From contig JAHWJM010000138.1 in the NCBI GenBank assembly GCA_019348435.1, positions 1 to 6,912 of the forward strand: DNA of 6,912 bases. The letters are read 5' to 3'. Of the stretch, positions 1-5,048 are shown piece after piece. The position numbers were made by a program, and so were the translations under genes. The notes below the pieces were generated by a model, which worked only from the letters and a program-made list of their open reading frames with translations, was not told where the DNA came from and made no database searches. This DNA is from Actinomycetota bacterium. GTDB lineage: Bacteria > Actinomycetota > Thermoleophilia > Solirubrobacterales > Solirubrobacteraceae. Numbering within the stretch: the first letter of the stretch is position 1; every line of letters begins with the position of its first letter.

Positions 1-5
1 ACGCT

Positions 6-29
6 GGCCCCGCCGGGCTCGGCGGGGCC
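6..29 (-). terminator. GC-rich hairpin, distal of two after the peroxiredoxin gene
   Basis: A perfect 10-bp inverted repeat (GGCCCCGCCG paired with CGGCGGGGCC) closes a 4-nt loop at 16-19. It lies about 50 bp past the peroxiredoxin stop on the minus strand. There is no T-run after it before the window ends, so it is not a textbook intrinsic terminator. GC-rich hairpins without a U-tract are common at gene ends in actinobacteria. It could also serve a neighbouring gene to the left of the window. Confidence 0.5.
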
Positions 30-49
30 GTCGTCACAACCGGTCTGTT

Positions 50-69
50 GCGGGCCGGCACCGGCCCGC
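50..69 (-). terminator. GC-rich hairpin just after the peroxiredoxin stop
   Basis: An inverted repeat of 8-9 bp (GCGGGCCG with CGGCCCGC, tight loop around 58-61) begins 8 nt after the peroxiredoxin stop codon at 78-80. With the second perfect hairpin at 6-29 it forms a tandem pair. No U-tract follows on the minus strand. The position suggests transcript termination or 3'-end protection for the leftward gene block. Confidence 0.5.
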
Positions 70-77
70 GGGGGCGC

Positions 78-737
78 TCAGCTGGGCTGCGGGACGATTC
101 GCACGTAGGGCCGCGGCGCGTCCCAGCCTTCGGGGAAGAGCTCCTTGGCCTGGTCGTCGGAGACCGATCCGGCGATGATCACGTCGTCGCCCTGGGTCCA
201 CTGTGCGGGCGTGGCGACCTTGTGGTCGGCCGTCAGCTGCAGCGAGTCGATGACGCGCAGGACCTCGTCGAAGTTGCGCCCGGTCGTCATCGGATAGACG
301 AGGACGAGCTTGATCTTCTTGTCGGGCCCGATGACGAAGACGTTGCGCACCGTCTGGTTGTCGGCGGGCGTGCGCGAGGCGGCGTCGCCGCTTACGTCTT
401 CGGGCAGCATCCCGTAGAGCTTGGAGACGTGGAAGTCGTCGTCGCCGATGACCGGGTAGTTCGGGGCCGTACCGGCAATGGCCTCGATGTCCTCGGCCCA
501 CTTCTCGTGGTTGCCGACGGGGTCGACCGAGAGGCCGATGATCTTCGTGTTGCGCTTGTCGAACTCGTCCTTGATCGCGGCCATGTATCCCAGCTCGGTC
601 GAGCACACCGGCGTGAAGTCGCGCGGGTGGGAGAACAGGACGCCCCAGGAGTCGCCGAGCCACTCGTGAAACGAGATCTTTCCCTCGGTGGTCTCAGCCT
701 CGAAATCTGGTGCCGTATCGCCGATCGTCAGAGCCAT
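78..737 (-). CDS. 1-Cys peroxiredoxin, Prx6-type (AhpC/TSA superfamily)
   Basis: A 219-aa thiol peroxidase that reduces H2O2, organic hydroperoxides and possibly lipid peroxides in the cytoplasm. The family signature PxxxTxxC is present as P38-R-D-F-T42-P-V-C45, with the Prx6-type H37 before it and R131 as the conserved active-site arginine. C45 is the only cysteine in the protein, so it is a true 1-Cys enzyme that needs an outside thiol to be recycled. The Prx6 C-terminal dimerisation domain is complete (about 150-219, containing TTGRNFDE and RVIDSLQLTA). Length matches the family (about 220 aa). The start was set at the second ATG: GGAGG lies 6 nt before it, whereas it directly abuts the ATG two codons upstream (743). 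It also keeps the GDSWG motif (28-32), discussed under findings. It is last in a leftward block behind a SigB-type sigma factor, which suits a stress-defence role. Confidence 0.95.
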   Translation of the reverse strand: MALTIGDTAPDFEAETTEGKISFHEWLGDSWGVLFSHPRDFTPVCSTELGYMAAIKDEFDKRNTKIIGLSVDPVGNHEKWAEDIEAIAGTAPNYPVIGDDDFHVSKLYGMLPEDVSGDAASRTPADNQTVRNVFVIGPDKKIKLVLVYPMTTGRNFDEVLRVIDSLQLTADHKVATPAQWTQGDDVIIAGSVSDDQAKELFPEGWDAPRPYVRIVPQPS

Positions 738-743
738 CTGCAT

Positions 744-748
744 CCTCC
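744..748 (-). promoter_or_regulatory. Ribosome binding site that decides the peroxiredoxin start
   Basis: GGAGG on the minus strand ends 6 nt before the ATG at 737-735 and 0 nt before the ATG at 743-741. Only the downstream ATG has workable spacing, so the protein most likely begins MALTIGD. Confidence 0.7.
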
Positions 749-763
749 AATGCGTGAATTAGG

Positions 764-792
764 CTAAAAGCGGTTGGCATTCACGCTATCAA
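764..792 (-). promoter_or_regulatory. Possible housekeeping promoter for the peroxiredoxin gene
   Basis: TTGATA (792-787, five of six matches to TTGACA), a 17-bp spacer, then TTTTAG (769-764, three of six matches to TATAAT), in a small A/T-rich island unusual for this DNA. It overlaps the last codons of the methyltransferase gene. It would start transcription near 757 and leave a leader of about 20 nt carrying the GGAGG site. The weak -10 box keeps confidence low; read-through from the upstream genes is the alternative. Confidence 0.3.
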
Positions 793-1452
793 GTCGCCGA
801 CGTCGCGCCGCGCGGCGAGCACGAGCGACGGATAGCCGTTGCGCGGAAGGTGTGCCCGCTGCGTCAGGAGAAACCCGGCGCGGCCCACATCGGCGGCCGG
901 ATCGAGCGGGCGCAGGCATCCGCAGCCCAGCGGCAACGCGCGCGCCAGAAGCGCCAGCGTGACGCGCACGAGCGCGCGCCCGGACCAGACCGTCACGACG
1001 ACCAGGCGCGAGGCGGCGCGCGGCGCGAGCAGGCGCCGCGCCTCGGCCAGCACCGCCGCGCGCGCCTGCGCGTCGAGGAGGTGCAGCACGTACGAGCACG
1101 TCACGACGTCGGCCCAGCCGTCAGGCAGGGGCACCGCGCGGGCGTCGGCCGTCAGCGTCGACCAGCCGCTCGGCAGCGCACCGACACGCGCGAGCATCCC
1201 CGCCGAGCGGTCGACGCCGACGGCCTCGCGCGGGCCATCCGGCAGCCGGGTGGCGAGTCGCCGCAGGACGAGCCCGCTGCCCGTTCCGAGGTCGACGAGC
1301 CGCTCGTCCGGCCGCGGATCGGCGACACGCAGCGCAGCATCGACCGCCGTGATCTCGAGATGCTCCTGCCCCCGGTAGCGAGCGGCGTGCCGGTCCCAGG
1401 TGGCGGTGGCCGCGGCGGTGTCAGCGCGACGCGTCACCGACGATCCCAGCAC
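781..1452 (-). CDS. Class I SAM-dependent methyltransferase (methyltransferase 11/25 type)
   Basis: A 223-aa protein with a Rossmann-like methyltransferase fold. Residues 19-33 (WDRHAARYRGQEHLE) form the N-terminal cap helix typical of UbiE/Methyltransf_11-type enzymes. Motif I is VDLGTGSG at 53-60, which binds S-adenosylmethionine. The acidic end of strand 2 is D81 in VGVDRS, and TADARAVPLPDG at 101-112 leads into the motif IV region DVVTCSYVLHLL (115-126). The acceptor substrate cannot be told from sequence. The start is GTG at 1452-1450, 21 nt after the SDR stop, which suggests co-transcription. An in-frame GTG at 1437-1435 with GGGA about 6 nt before it is an equally fair start and would remove five residues. 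The C-terminal part (about 150-223) is rich in Arg, Ala and Leu and less typical. Confidence 0.85.
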   Translation of the reverse strand: MLGSSVTRRADTAAATATWDRHAARYRGQEHLEITAVDAALRVADPRPDERLVDLGTGSGLVLRRLATRLPDGPREAVGVDRSAGMLARVGALPSGWSTLTADARAVPLPDGWADVVTCSYVLHLLDAQARAAVLAEARRLLAPRAASRLVVVTVWSGRALVRVTLALLARALPLGCGCLRPLDPAADVGRAGFLLTQRAHLPRNGYPSLVLAARRDVGDLIA

Positions 1453-1473
1453 AGAGGGCAGACCGCCGGGGCC

Positions 1474-2277
1474 TCAGCGCTTCCCCTTGCCCGGCTCGGC
1501 CATCTTGCGGTGCATCTTCGCCTTCGCGCCGTCGGGCAGCGCGCCGCTCGCGCGGCCTTGCAGCTTCGTCTTCATCGAGGCCGCGATCACGCGCTCGTCA
1601 CCGCTCATGAGGGCCTGGAAGCCCATCCGCGCGACGTCGGACGGGTCGTCCTTCGGGCCGCTGCCGACGCGGGTGTCGAGCATGTCGGCGCGCTCGAAGA
1701 ACTCGGTGTCGGTCGGCCCCGGCATGAGCGACGTGATCGTCACGCCGCTGTCCTTGAGCTCCTCGCGCAGCGCGACCGCGAAGGACTGCACGAACGACTT
1801 CGACGCGTTGTAGACGGCTTGGAAGGCGCCGGGCATCGTCGCGGCGATCGATGACGAGAACAGGATCCGCCCTTCGCCGCGGGCGACCATGTCGCGCACG
1901 ACGTACTTCGCGAGATGGACGGTGCTGCGCACGTTGAGGTCGATAACGCGCAGCTCGTCGGCGAGCTCGGTGTCGGTGGCGAAGGCGCCGCCGGCGCCGA
2001 CGCCGGCGTTGAGCGCCGCCGCAGCAAGCGGTCGGCCAGCGGCTCGCACCGTGCCGTAGAGCTCGTCGACGCCGCCTGCGGTGGCGAGGTCCACGCGGAC
2101 GGCGGTCACCTGCGCGCCGTCTTCGCGAAAGCGCTCGGCGGCGGAGACCAGCTCGGCGTCCTCGGCCGTGACGACGAGGTCGAAGCCGTTGTCGGCGAAC
2201 TGGCGGGCCAGCTCGTAGCCGATACCGCTGGAGGCGCCGGTGACGAGCGCGAGGGGGCGTTGCGTAGCTGTGGACAT
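1474..2277 (-). CDS. Short-chain dehydrogenase/reductase (classical SDR)
   Basis: A 267-aa NAD(P)-dependent oxidoreductase. From the chosen start, the cofactor-binding motif TGASSGIG is at 13-20, NAG at 90-92 (the usual NNAG with its first Asn replaced by Leu), the structural Asn at 115, the catalytic Ser at 143 and YNASK (Y156, K160) as the catalytic Tyr/Lys pair. The segment after it (PGPTDTEFF) is the usual SDR substrate-loop entry. The 24 or so C-terminal residues are strongly basic (KMHRKMAEPGKGKR), an extension past the core fold. Substrate unknown. An in-frame ATG at 2295-2293 would add six residues (MGTRKA). Neither start has a good SD; the shorter one puts TGxxxGIG at the usual distance from the N-terminus. 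It follows the sigma gene by 25-43 nt and precedes the methyltransferase by 21 nt, so all three are probably one transcript. Confidence 0.92.
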   Translation of the reverse strand: MSTATQRPLALVTGASSGIGYELARQFADNGFDLVVTAEDAELVSAAERFREDGAQVTAVRVDLATAGGVDELYGTVRAAGRPLAAAALNAGVGAGGAFATDTELADELRVIDLNVRSTVHLAKYVVRDMVARGEGRILFSSSIAATMPGAFQAVYNASKSFVQSFAVALREELKDSGVTITSLMPGPTDTEFFERADMLDTRVGSGPKDDPSDVARMGFQALMSGDERVIAASMKTKLQGRASGALPDGAKAKMHRKMAEPGKGKR

Positions 2278-2320
2278 AGCCTTACGCGTGCCCATCGTCA
2301 GCCACGCGCGAACACCGGAT

Positions 2321-3166
2321 TCAGCCTGACGCCGACATCGCCACCAGCTCGCGATCGGCCTGCGCCTCGGCGACGATCTGCATGCGCTCGATCGAGTTGC
2401 GCACCAGGCGCGAGACCTGCATCTGACTGACGCCGAAGACCTCGCCGATCTCCGCCTGCGTCATGTCCTCGAAGTAGCGCATGTGCAGGATCTCGCGGTC
2501 GCGCGGGCTGACGCCGCGCAGCAGACCCTCCAGCAGGACGCGCTGCTCGGCGATGTCGTAGCCGTCGTCGTCGCTGCCGAGCCGTTCGCCGAGCGAGGTG
2601 GCGCCGTCGTCCTGCTTGGAGACGGGGGCGTCGAGTGAGCTGGCGCTCGCCGCGCGCGCGGCGTGCAGCGCGTCGAGGACCTCCTCCTCGGTCAGCTCGG
2701 TGCGCTCGCACAGCTCCGCCACCGTCGGCGCGCGGTGGTTCTCGCCGGTGAACTGGCGCACCATCCCCTCGACGCGCAGCGCGCGCTCGGCGAGCGCTCG
2801 CGGCGGGCGCACCGCCCACGCGTGATCGCGAAAATGGCGCTTGATCTCGCCGACGATCGTGGGGACCGCGTACGAGGAGAACGCGATCCCGCGGGTGGGA
2901 TCGAAGCGATCGACCGCCTTGACCAGCGCCAAGGCGGCGACCTGCGTGAGGTCGTCGAGCGAGTCCGGCCTGCGGTTGTAGCGGCCGGCCAGGCGTCGTG
3001 CGAGCGGCATGAAGCGCTCGACGATCGCGTCCCGGTCGCGCCGGTCTCCGGTGCGGTGATAGCGCGCCAGCAGTTGGCGGTCGCCGCGGTCGCGGCGCTC
3101 GCGGTACGCGCCATCGGCGCGGCTGGCGCTCCGGTCCTCCACCGTCGGCGGGGTGATCGCGGTCAT
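2321..3166 (-). CDS. RNA polymerase sigma factor, SigB/SigF/SigG family (group 3)
   Basis: A 281-aa alternative sigma factor that would direct RNA polymerase to stress or stationary-phase promoters. Region 2 covers about 45-115: DDLTQVAALALVKAVDRFDP (71-90) is the core-binding and -10 recognition part, then FSSYAVPTIVGEIKRHFRD (96-114). Region 3 spans about 117-190. Region 4 (205-265) holds the -35-binding helix-turn-helix, MTQAEIGEVFGVSQMQVSRL at 235-254. There is no region 1.1, as expected for group 3. The start at 3166 follows GGAGGT with 7-8 nt spacing; a longer frame to 3244 has no SD. That SD lies inside a 7-bp inverted repeat, suggesting translational control. SigB/SigF factors are usually held by an RsbW-type anti-sigma encoded next door, but none is present here. 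An SDR, a methyltransferase and a peroxiredoxin follow instead. The unusually Arg/Asp-rich N-terminus (10-50) is family-variable. Confidence 0.95.
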   Translation of the reverse strand: MTAITPPTVEDRSASRADGAYRERRDRGDRQLLARYHRTGDRRDRDAIVERFMPLARRLAGRYNRRPDSLDDLTQVAALALVKAVDRFDPTRGIAFSSYAVPTIVGEIKRHFRDHAWAVRPPRALAERALRVEGMVRQFTGENHRAPTVAELCERTELTEEEVLDALHAARAASASSLDAPVSKQDDGATSLGERLGSDDDGYDIAEQRVLLEGLLRGVSPRDREILHMRYFEDMTQAEIGEVFGVSQMQVSRLVRNSIERMQIVAEAQADRELVAMSASG

Positions 3167-3172
3167 GTTCGG

Positions 3173-3200
3173 TACCTCCGTAAGCTCGCGTGAGGAGGTA
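3173..3200 (-). promoter_or_regulatory. Hairpin burying the sigma-factor ribosome binding site
   Basis: In the sigma mRNA, UACCUCC (3200-3194) is perfectly complementary to GGAGGUA (3179-3173), with a 14-nt loop between. The second arm contains the whole Shine-Dalgarno GGAGGU of the sigma gene, whose ATG begins at 3166. If the transcript starts upstream of 3200, folding would block ribosome entry. The pairing is seen directly; its regulatory role is inferred. Confidence 0.45.
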
Positions 3201-3204
3201 TCCG

Positions 3205-3227
3205 GCACTCCTGAGGCCAGGAAGTGC
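3205..3227 (-). promoter_or_regulatory. Second hairpin in the sigma-factor leader
   Basis: GCACU pairs with AGUGC and CCU with AGG around one bulged base (3222), closing a 6-nt loop (3218-3213). It stands 4 nt upstream of the SD-burying hairpin. One of its strands, AGGAG (3212-3208), could instead pair with CUCCU (3197-3193), which is part of the anti-SD arm. The two folds compete, so the leader could act as a simple switch. Confidence 0.35.
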
Positions 3228-3276
3228 GAACTGCCGCCGATCATGGGGCTGCCGCGGTTCCCAGAACAAGAACGCG

Positions 3277-3286
3277 ACCGCTCGGT
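3277..3286. repeat. 10-bp repeat ACCGCTCGGT, copy 1
   Basis: Exact copy of the 10-mer at 3317-3326, starts 40 bp apart (close to four helical turns). The unit is a short inverted repeat, ACCG-CT-CGGT, and this copy extends it to GACCG-CT-CGGTC. It lies in the divergent control region just downstream of a GGGTAA box on the minus strand. It may be an operator half of a regulator pair, but this is unproven. Confidence 0.35.
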
Positions 3287-3290
3287 CTTA

Positions 3291-3296
3291 TTACCC
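3291..3296 (-). promoter_or_regulatory. Possible SigB-type -10 box for the sigma gene
   Basis: GGGTAA on the minus strand resembles the GGGTA(T/A) -10 element of SigB/SigF promoters. The matching -35 (GTTT) is not present at 12-16 bp; the best found are GTGCGT or GTGCGC. If used, it would start the transcript near 3284 and leave a leader of roughly 118 nt containing both hairpins. Autoregulation is usual for such sigma factors, but the evidence here is one half-site. Confidence 0.22.
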
Positions 3297-3316
3297 GGGA
3301 TCTGCGCCGCGCACGC

Positions 3317-3326
3317 ACCGCTCGGT
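3317..3326. repeat. 10-bp repeat ACCGCTCGGT, copy 2
   Basis: Exact copy of 3277-3286. Relative to the GGGTAA box at 3296-3291 it sits where a -35 element or an upstream regulator would bind, while copy 1 sits near the expected transcription start. Confidence 0.35.
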
Positions 3327-3442
3327 TTGCGCCGCCCTGCGCCGGCCGGGTGCGTGTGGAGGGGGTCGTCGAGAAAACGTCTGTATGCGCGACGTGATCT
3401 CGACCACCCCCGAACGCAGTGCCCGCAGAGCGTTCCGGACGG

Positions 3443-3468
3443 GGTTTTCAGAGCCGGGGCGAGGGTAT
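3443..3468 (+). promoter_or_regulatory. SigB/SigF-dependent promoter for the membrane-protein gene
   Basis: GGTTT (3443-3447), a 15-bp spacer, then GGGTAT (3463-3468). This fits the mycobacterial SigF form (about GGTTT-N15-17-GGGTA) and the Bacillus SigB form (GTTT..., N13-14, GGGTAT). The expected start near 3475 leaves only about 6 nt before the ATG at 3481, so the mRNA would be effectively leaderless. That agrees with the absence of a well-placed SD. The divergent neighbour encodes just such a sigma factor. Confidence 0.65.
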
Positions 3469-3480
3469 TTCACGCACCCC

Positions 3481-4395
3481 ATGAGCCAGCGAGACACCCA
3501 GCAGAAGACCGAGCGCCGGGCGGTTCGCTCCGACGACGAGAGCCTGTCCCCGCGCGCCAACGAGCTGCTCACCCGTGAGCTGCAGGCTGCCGTCGGCAGC
3601 GACGAGGCGGTCGTCCCGAAGGACCGCCCGCGCCGCGAGAAGCAGCCGCACGGCGGCCGCTCTCCGTTCACCGCGGCGCTGTCGTCGAACCTCCCGCTCA
3701 TCATCGTGACCTTCTTCGTCGCCCTCGTCGTCGGCGCGGTCGTCGCGCTCGTGACCGACCAGTACTGGGCGGTCGTGGTGGCGGCCGCCGTCCACGCGGT
3801 CGGGACGCTGCTCGTCGCCGCAGGCGCGATCGCGCTGAGCACGCAGACCGAGCACATGGATCCGGCGGTCGCGGCACGCCTCGAAGAGGAGGGTGTGGGC
3901 AATCCGGATGCGGTGCTGAGCGACCTTGTCGAGGAGTTCGCGGGCGCGCAGGAGGCGCGCGGGGTTCCGGAGGTCGTCTCGAGCGGCCACAACGAGCGCA
4001 CGGTGGCGCCCGAGGAGGACCCCGGCGAGGCGACCGTGGAGCAGCGCAGCGCGATGACCCCCACGAGCGCACCGACGCAGGTCGCCGGCGCGAAGTCGGG
4101 CATCGCGGTTCTGCCGTGGTGGGTCGTCATCGCCGTGACCGTCCTGACGGTTGCGGTGGCGCTGATCGTGGGCGGCGAGATGTGGGTGCTGCCGGCGATG
4201 GTCGTACCGCTCGCGCTGGGTTGGATCGCGGTGCAGAAGTGGATGGAGCGCGGCCCCGGCAGCTCCGCCGAGTCCGAGCGGCCGGCCGGCGATACGGAGG
4301 GTGCTCAGCGCCGCCTCGTGCCGATCGGGGTCTTTGTCGTGGTCGGCGTCGTCTGGTTCATGGTCGTCATCGGCCTGCTCGGCGAGCTGGTCTGA
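3481..4395 (+). CDS. Membrane protein of unknown function, five predicted helices
   Basis: A 304-aa protein I do not recognise. Residues 1-66 are hydrophilic, charged and probably disordered. Two hydrophobic helices follow (about 71-92 and 96-119), then an acidic soluble stretch of about 90 residues (120-208, with LEEEGVGNPDAVLSDLVEEF at 134-153), two more helices (about 210-231 and 234-253), a Ser/Glu-rich linker and a final helix (279-301) ending three residues from the C-terminus. There is no cleavable signal peptide and no catalytic motif I can name. The open frame extends left to 3190, but ATG 3481 was chosen because a SigB-type promoter ends 12 bp before it and the upstream codons lie in regulatory DNA. 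It is probably induced by the divergent sigma factor, as a stress-linked envelope protein. It is followed after 13 nt by a small helical protein, likely co-transcribed. Confidence 0.75.
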   Translation: MSQRDTQQKTERRAVRSDDESLSPRANELLTRELQAAVGSDEAVVPKDRPRREKQPHGGRSPFTAALSSNLPLIIVTFFVALVVGAVVALVTDQYWAVVVAAAVHAVGTLLVAAGAIALSTQTEHMDPAVAARLEEEGVGNPDAVLSDLVEEFAGAQEARGVPEVVSSGHNERTVAPEEDPGEATVEQRSAMTPTSAPTQVAGAKSGIAVLPWWVVIAVTVLTVAVALIVGGEMWVLPAMVVPLALGWIAVQKWMERGPGSSAESERPAGDTEGAQRRLVPIGVFVVVGVVWFMVVIGLLGELV

Positions 4396-4408
4396 ACCGG
4401 AGCCGGCG

Positions 4409-4897
4409 ATGGCGACCCACGGCGACCGGCTCCTGCGCATCTACATGACCGACCAGCTCGCGCTGGGAGTTCTCTGGCGCGAGATCGCCCGCCGCGCAAG
4501 CAACTCCAGCAACGGCACACCCGAGGGAGCGGCGCTGCAGCGCGTGGCCGCGGCGATCTCCGACGACGTCGCGCTGTTCGAGCAGATGATGCGTCGGCTC
4601 GGGTTCAGCACCCGCAGTCCGAAGAGCATGCTCGCGGTGGTGGCCGAGCGCCTCGGGCGCCTGAAGCTCAACGGCCACATCATCAGCCGGTCGCCGCTGA
4701 GCCGTTTCGAGGAGCTCGACTTCCTCCTGATGGGCATCGACGGCAAGGTCGTGTTGTGGCAGAACCTGCGCGACGGGGCGGGCCTCGGTGAGCGGCTGCC
4801 CGACATCAACTTCGGTTATCTCATCGAGCGCGCGCGCAGCCAGCGTGCGGAACTCGAGCCGTTTCATGCCCAGGCGGCGCAGGCGGCGCTGTCGTAG
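4409..4897 (+). CDS. Small alpha-helical protein of unknown function
   Basis: A 162-aa soluble protein. The ATG at 4409 has GGAG (4399-4402) 6 nt before it and lies 13 nt after the membrane-protein stop, so the two form an operon. Several long amphipathic helices are visible: about 5-30 (LLRIYMTDQLALGVLWREIARRA), 38-64, 71-90 and 96-121, with a C-terminal helix at 134-160. The pattern suggests a helical bundle, possibly ferritin-like, but I see no carboxylate/His set that would bind two metals. The block RLGRLKLNGHIISRSPLSRFEELDFLLMGIDGK (81-113) resembles conserved hypothetical proteins I recall from actinobacteria. No function is known to me. An in-frame extension to 4301 overlaps the upstream gene and is not needed. 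Confidence 0.78.
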   Translation: MATHGDRLLRIYMTDQLALGVLWREIARRASNSSNGTPEGAALQRVAAAISDDVALFEQMMRRLGFSTRSPKSMLAVVAERLGRLKLNGHIISRSPLSRFEELDFLLMGIDGKVVLWQNLRDGAGLGERLPDINFGYLIERARSQRAELEPFHAQAAQAALS

Positions 4898-5048
4898 ACG
4901 AGCATGAGGAGATCGTCGGGCCGCCCCGCGCGTGGGTGACGGTCAACGGCATGAGGTTGTTCGAGCTCCGGAGCGGTCCTGTCGATCGCTGACGACGTGC
5001 GCGCCGGGGTGGACGGGCGACTCGATCGAGAAGCGCGGCGGGGGCCGG
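4898..5048. other. Convergent gap between the helical-protein and ECF42 genes
   Basis: This 151-bp stretch separates two genes that end toward each other. It holds only short palindromes (for example CTCGATCGAG near 5021-5030 and GCTCCGGAGC near 4965-4974) and no stem followed by a T-run on either strand. A plus-strand frame stays open to a TGA at 4988-4990 with coding-like third positions, but it has no convincing start. I see no gene here. Confidence 0.4.

Noticed and set aside
850..1854. 334-aa plus-strand frame opposite the methyltransferase and SDR genes
   Set aside because: Antisense shadow of two real genes with intact catalytic motifs; the composition is non-protein-like.
3167..3244. 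Longer N-terminus for the SigB-type sigma factor (start at 3244)
   Set aside because: No SD before 3244, and the added residues are unlike family N-termini. ATG 3166 has a strong SD at proper spacing.
3325..3353. GTTTGC-N17-GGGTGC on the plus strand as a second SigB-type promoter
   Set aside because: The -10 box lacks the TA step (GGGTGC) and the spacer is too long. The site at 3443-3468 is far better.
4980..4985. TGTCGA on the plus strand as another ECF42 -35 box
   Set aside because: No CGA(C/T) at 16-18 bp and no gene start downstream. The 6-mer also occurs by chance inside genes (557-562, 1674-1679).
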